Origin: Bathymodiolus brooksi
Lineage: Eukaryota > Mollusca > Bivalvia > Mytilida > Modiolidae
Reading direction: 5' to 3'
DNA: 64,000 nucleotides
Assembly (NCBI GenBank): GCA_963680875.1
Contig: OY804579.1
Span: forward strand, 31,047,804-31,111,803
Shown: positions 63,390 to 64,000 of the stretch, piece by piece
How positions within the stretch are numbered: position 1 is the stretch's first letter
How the letters are laid out: every line of letters starts with the position of its first letter
Translations under genes and position numbers: made by a program
The notes under the pieces: model-generated
Seen by the model: the letters and a program-made list of their open reading frames with translations, nothing else
Database searches by the model: none
Told to the model about the DNA's origin: nothing

Positions 63390-64000
63390 TTAGTATGTGA
63401 TGGGTCTAGAATGAATTGCAGTAGGAGGTTGAATCTGGTTCTCAGATTTTAGAAGGTCGAAGGTGTTCTCACTAAAGTGTGTTCTCATGTATTGTTTGAG
63501 TGATAGATGTTTCTCTCGGACATCCTCCAAGTAGCTGCACTCTAGTAAGAAATGTCTCGTACCCTCATGCCAGTCATTGCTAATTTTGCACAAATTGCAC
63601 ATGTCTGATTCTCACCCTCTAGAGAATTTTGCTCGATCTGCCTGCAGGGTATACGTTCGTGTAAGAAGCCTGTACTTGACTCCTGCTTTCTTAACTTCCA
63701 TGGTATTATTTGGTACTAGAGCTTAGACTGGGTGAGGCTTGCCTAATTGTCTATTGTCGTCAAAGAATTCCATCGTTGATTTTGTAGCTCTTTCTTGCTC
63801 CCAGGTTTGTTTCCAATAGAGTTCAACTGCATTTTTGACCATTCTTTTCCAGACTTCCTTGGGAGGCACTGATTCCATTAATGTTACATGTATTATGGTT
63901 GGTAGATTGTACTTTTCAAGGATGTTTCTAATTCTTGTTGCAAAGGCATTTATATTTTGGGTTGACATGACTTGTCTCTCTGTAATTTGAAATTCAATTG
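63390..64000 (-). pseudogene. C-terminal fragment of a non-LTR reverse transcriptase, decayed
   Basis: One minus-strand frame is open from the right window edge and continues past two in-frame stops (63,725-63,723 and 63,614-63,612) to 63,390. Recognisable pieces are WKRMVKNAVELYWKQTWEQE, then YRLLTRTYTLQADRAKF, then CNLCKISND, TRHFLLECSYLEDVR. The last forms CX2C...HX4C, a zinc motif common at the C-terminus of invertebrate endonuclease-reverse transcriptases. The sequence is unlike ORF2 of the 50-54-kb LINE, so it is a second family. The active-site part would lie beyond the edge. A host gene is unlikely. Confidence 0.7.

Overview
The window is eukaryotic and AT-rich. It is most likely from a bivalve mollusc, or at least a lophotrochozoan. 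The reasons are a split nuclear gene for mitochondrial thioredoxin with GT-AG introns, an L1/Tx1-like LINE, tRNA-headed SINEs containing the 'GGTGGAGGAAACC ... CCCGGAGAAAACC' body I associate with molluscan genomes, and several elements that carry tandem repeats inside inverted termini. No database was searched, so the taxon is an inference.

Positions 1-43,451, about two thirds of the window, are one continuous satellite block that runs off the left edge. Positions 1-30,660 are a 54-bp satellite of about 568 monomers, diverged on the left and strongly homogenised from about 8.5 kb. It is organised in nested higher-order repeats, including two neighbouring 6,422-bp copies that are almost identical. 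At 30,660/30,661 it switches abruptly to a second satellite of 30-bp and 27-bp monomers. These share the first 28 bp of the 54-bp monomer, so the short family appears to be derived from the long one. The last unit before unique DNA (43,409-43,451) is again a shortened 54-type unit. All three monomer lengths are multiples of three, so very long open frames (up to 754 codons) occur on both strands. I treat them as by-products of the repeat and not as genes.

Positions 43,452-48,865 are a mosaic of small mobile elements. They are a Harbinger-like MITE with TTA target duplication (43,676-43,961), a dispersed repeat that recurs inverted at 57.4 kb, an element with a four-copy core rich in nuclear-receptor half sites (45,820-46,494), a GC-richer probable element fragment (46,535-47,215) and SINE pieces. 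A cluster of ETS-type ACCGGAAGT motifs (44,684-44,884) and two possible exons are the only hints of a host gene here.

Positions 48,866-54,720 are a nearly full-length LINE with 8-bp target duplications, a YY1-like motif at its 5' end, ORF1, ORF2 (endonuclease, reverse transcriptase, C-terminal zinc motif), AATAAA and a poly(A) tail. It looks recently inserted but is broken by one frameshift in ORF1 and one in-frame stop in ORF2.

Positions 55,529-61,594 hold the one confidently identified host gene, mitochondrial thioredoxin (TXN2-like), on the minus strand. It has three coding exons and encodes 158 residues with a WCGPC active site. Its 4.5-kb first intron holds a SINE, the inverted dispersed repeat, a 15-copy 60-bp minisatellite and a 1.2-kb TA-flanked DNA transposon with a nested element. 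Beyond the gene lie another SINE (62.2-62.5 kb) and, at the right edge on the minus strand, a decayed C-terminal fragment of a different non-LTR reverse transcriptase.
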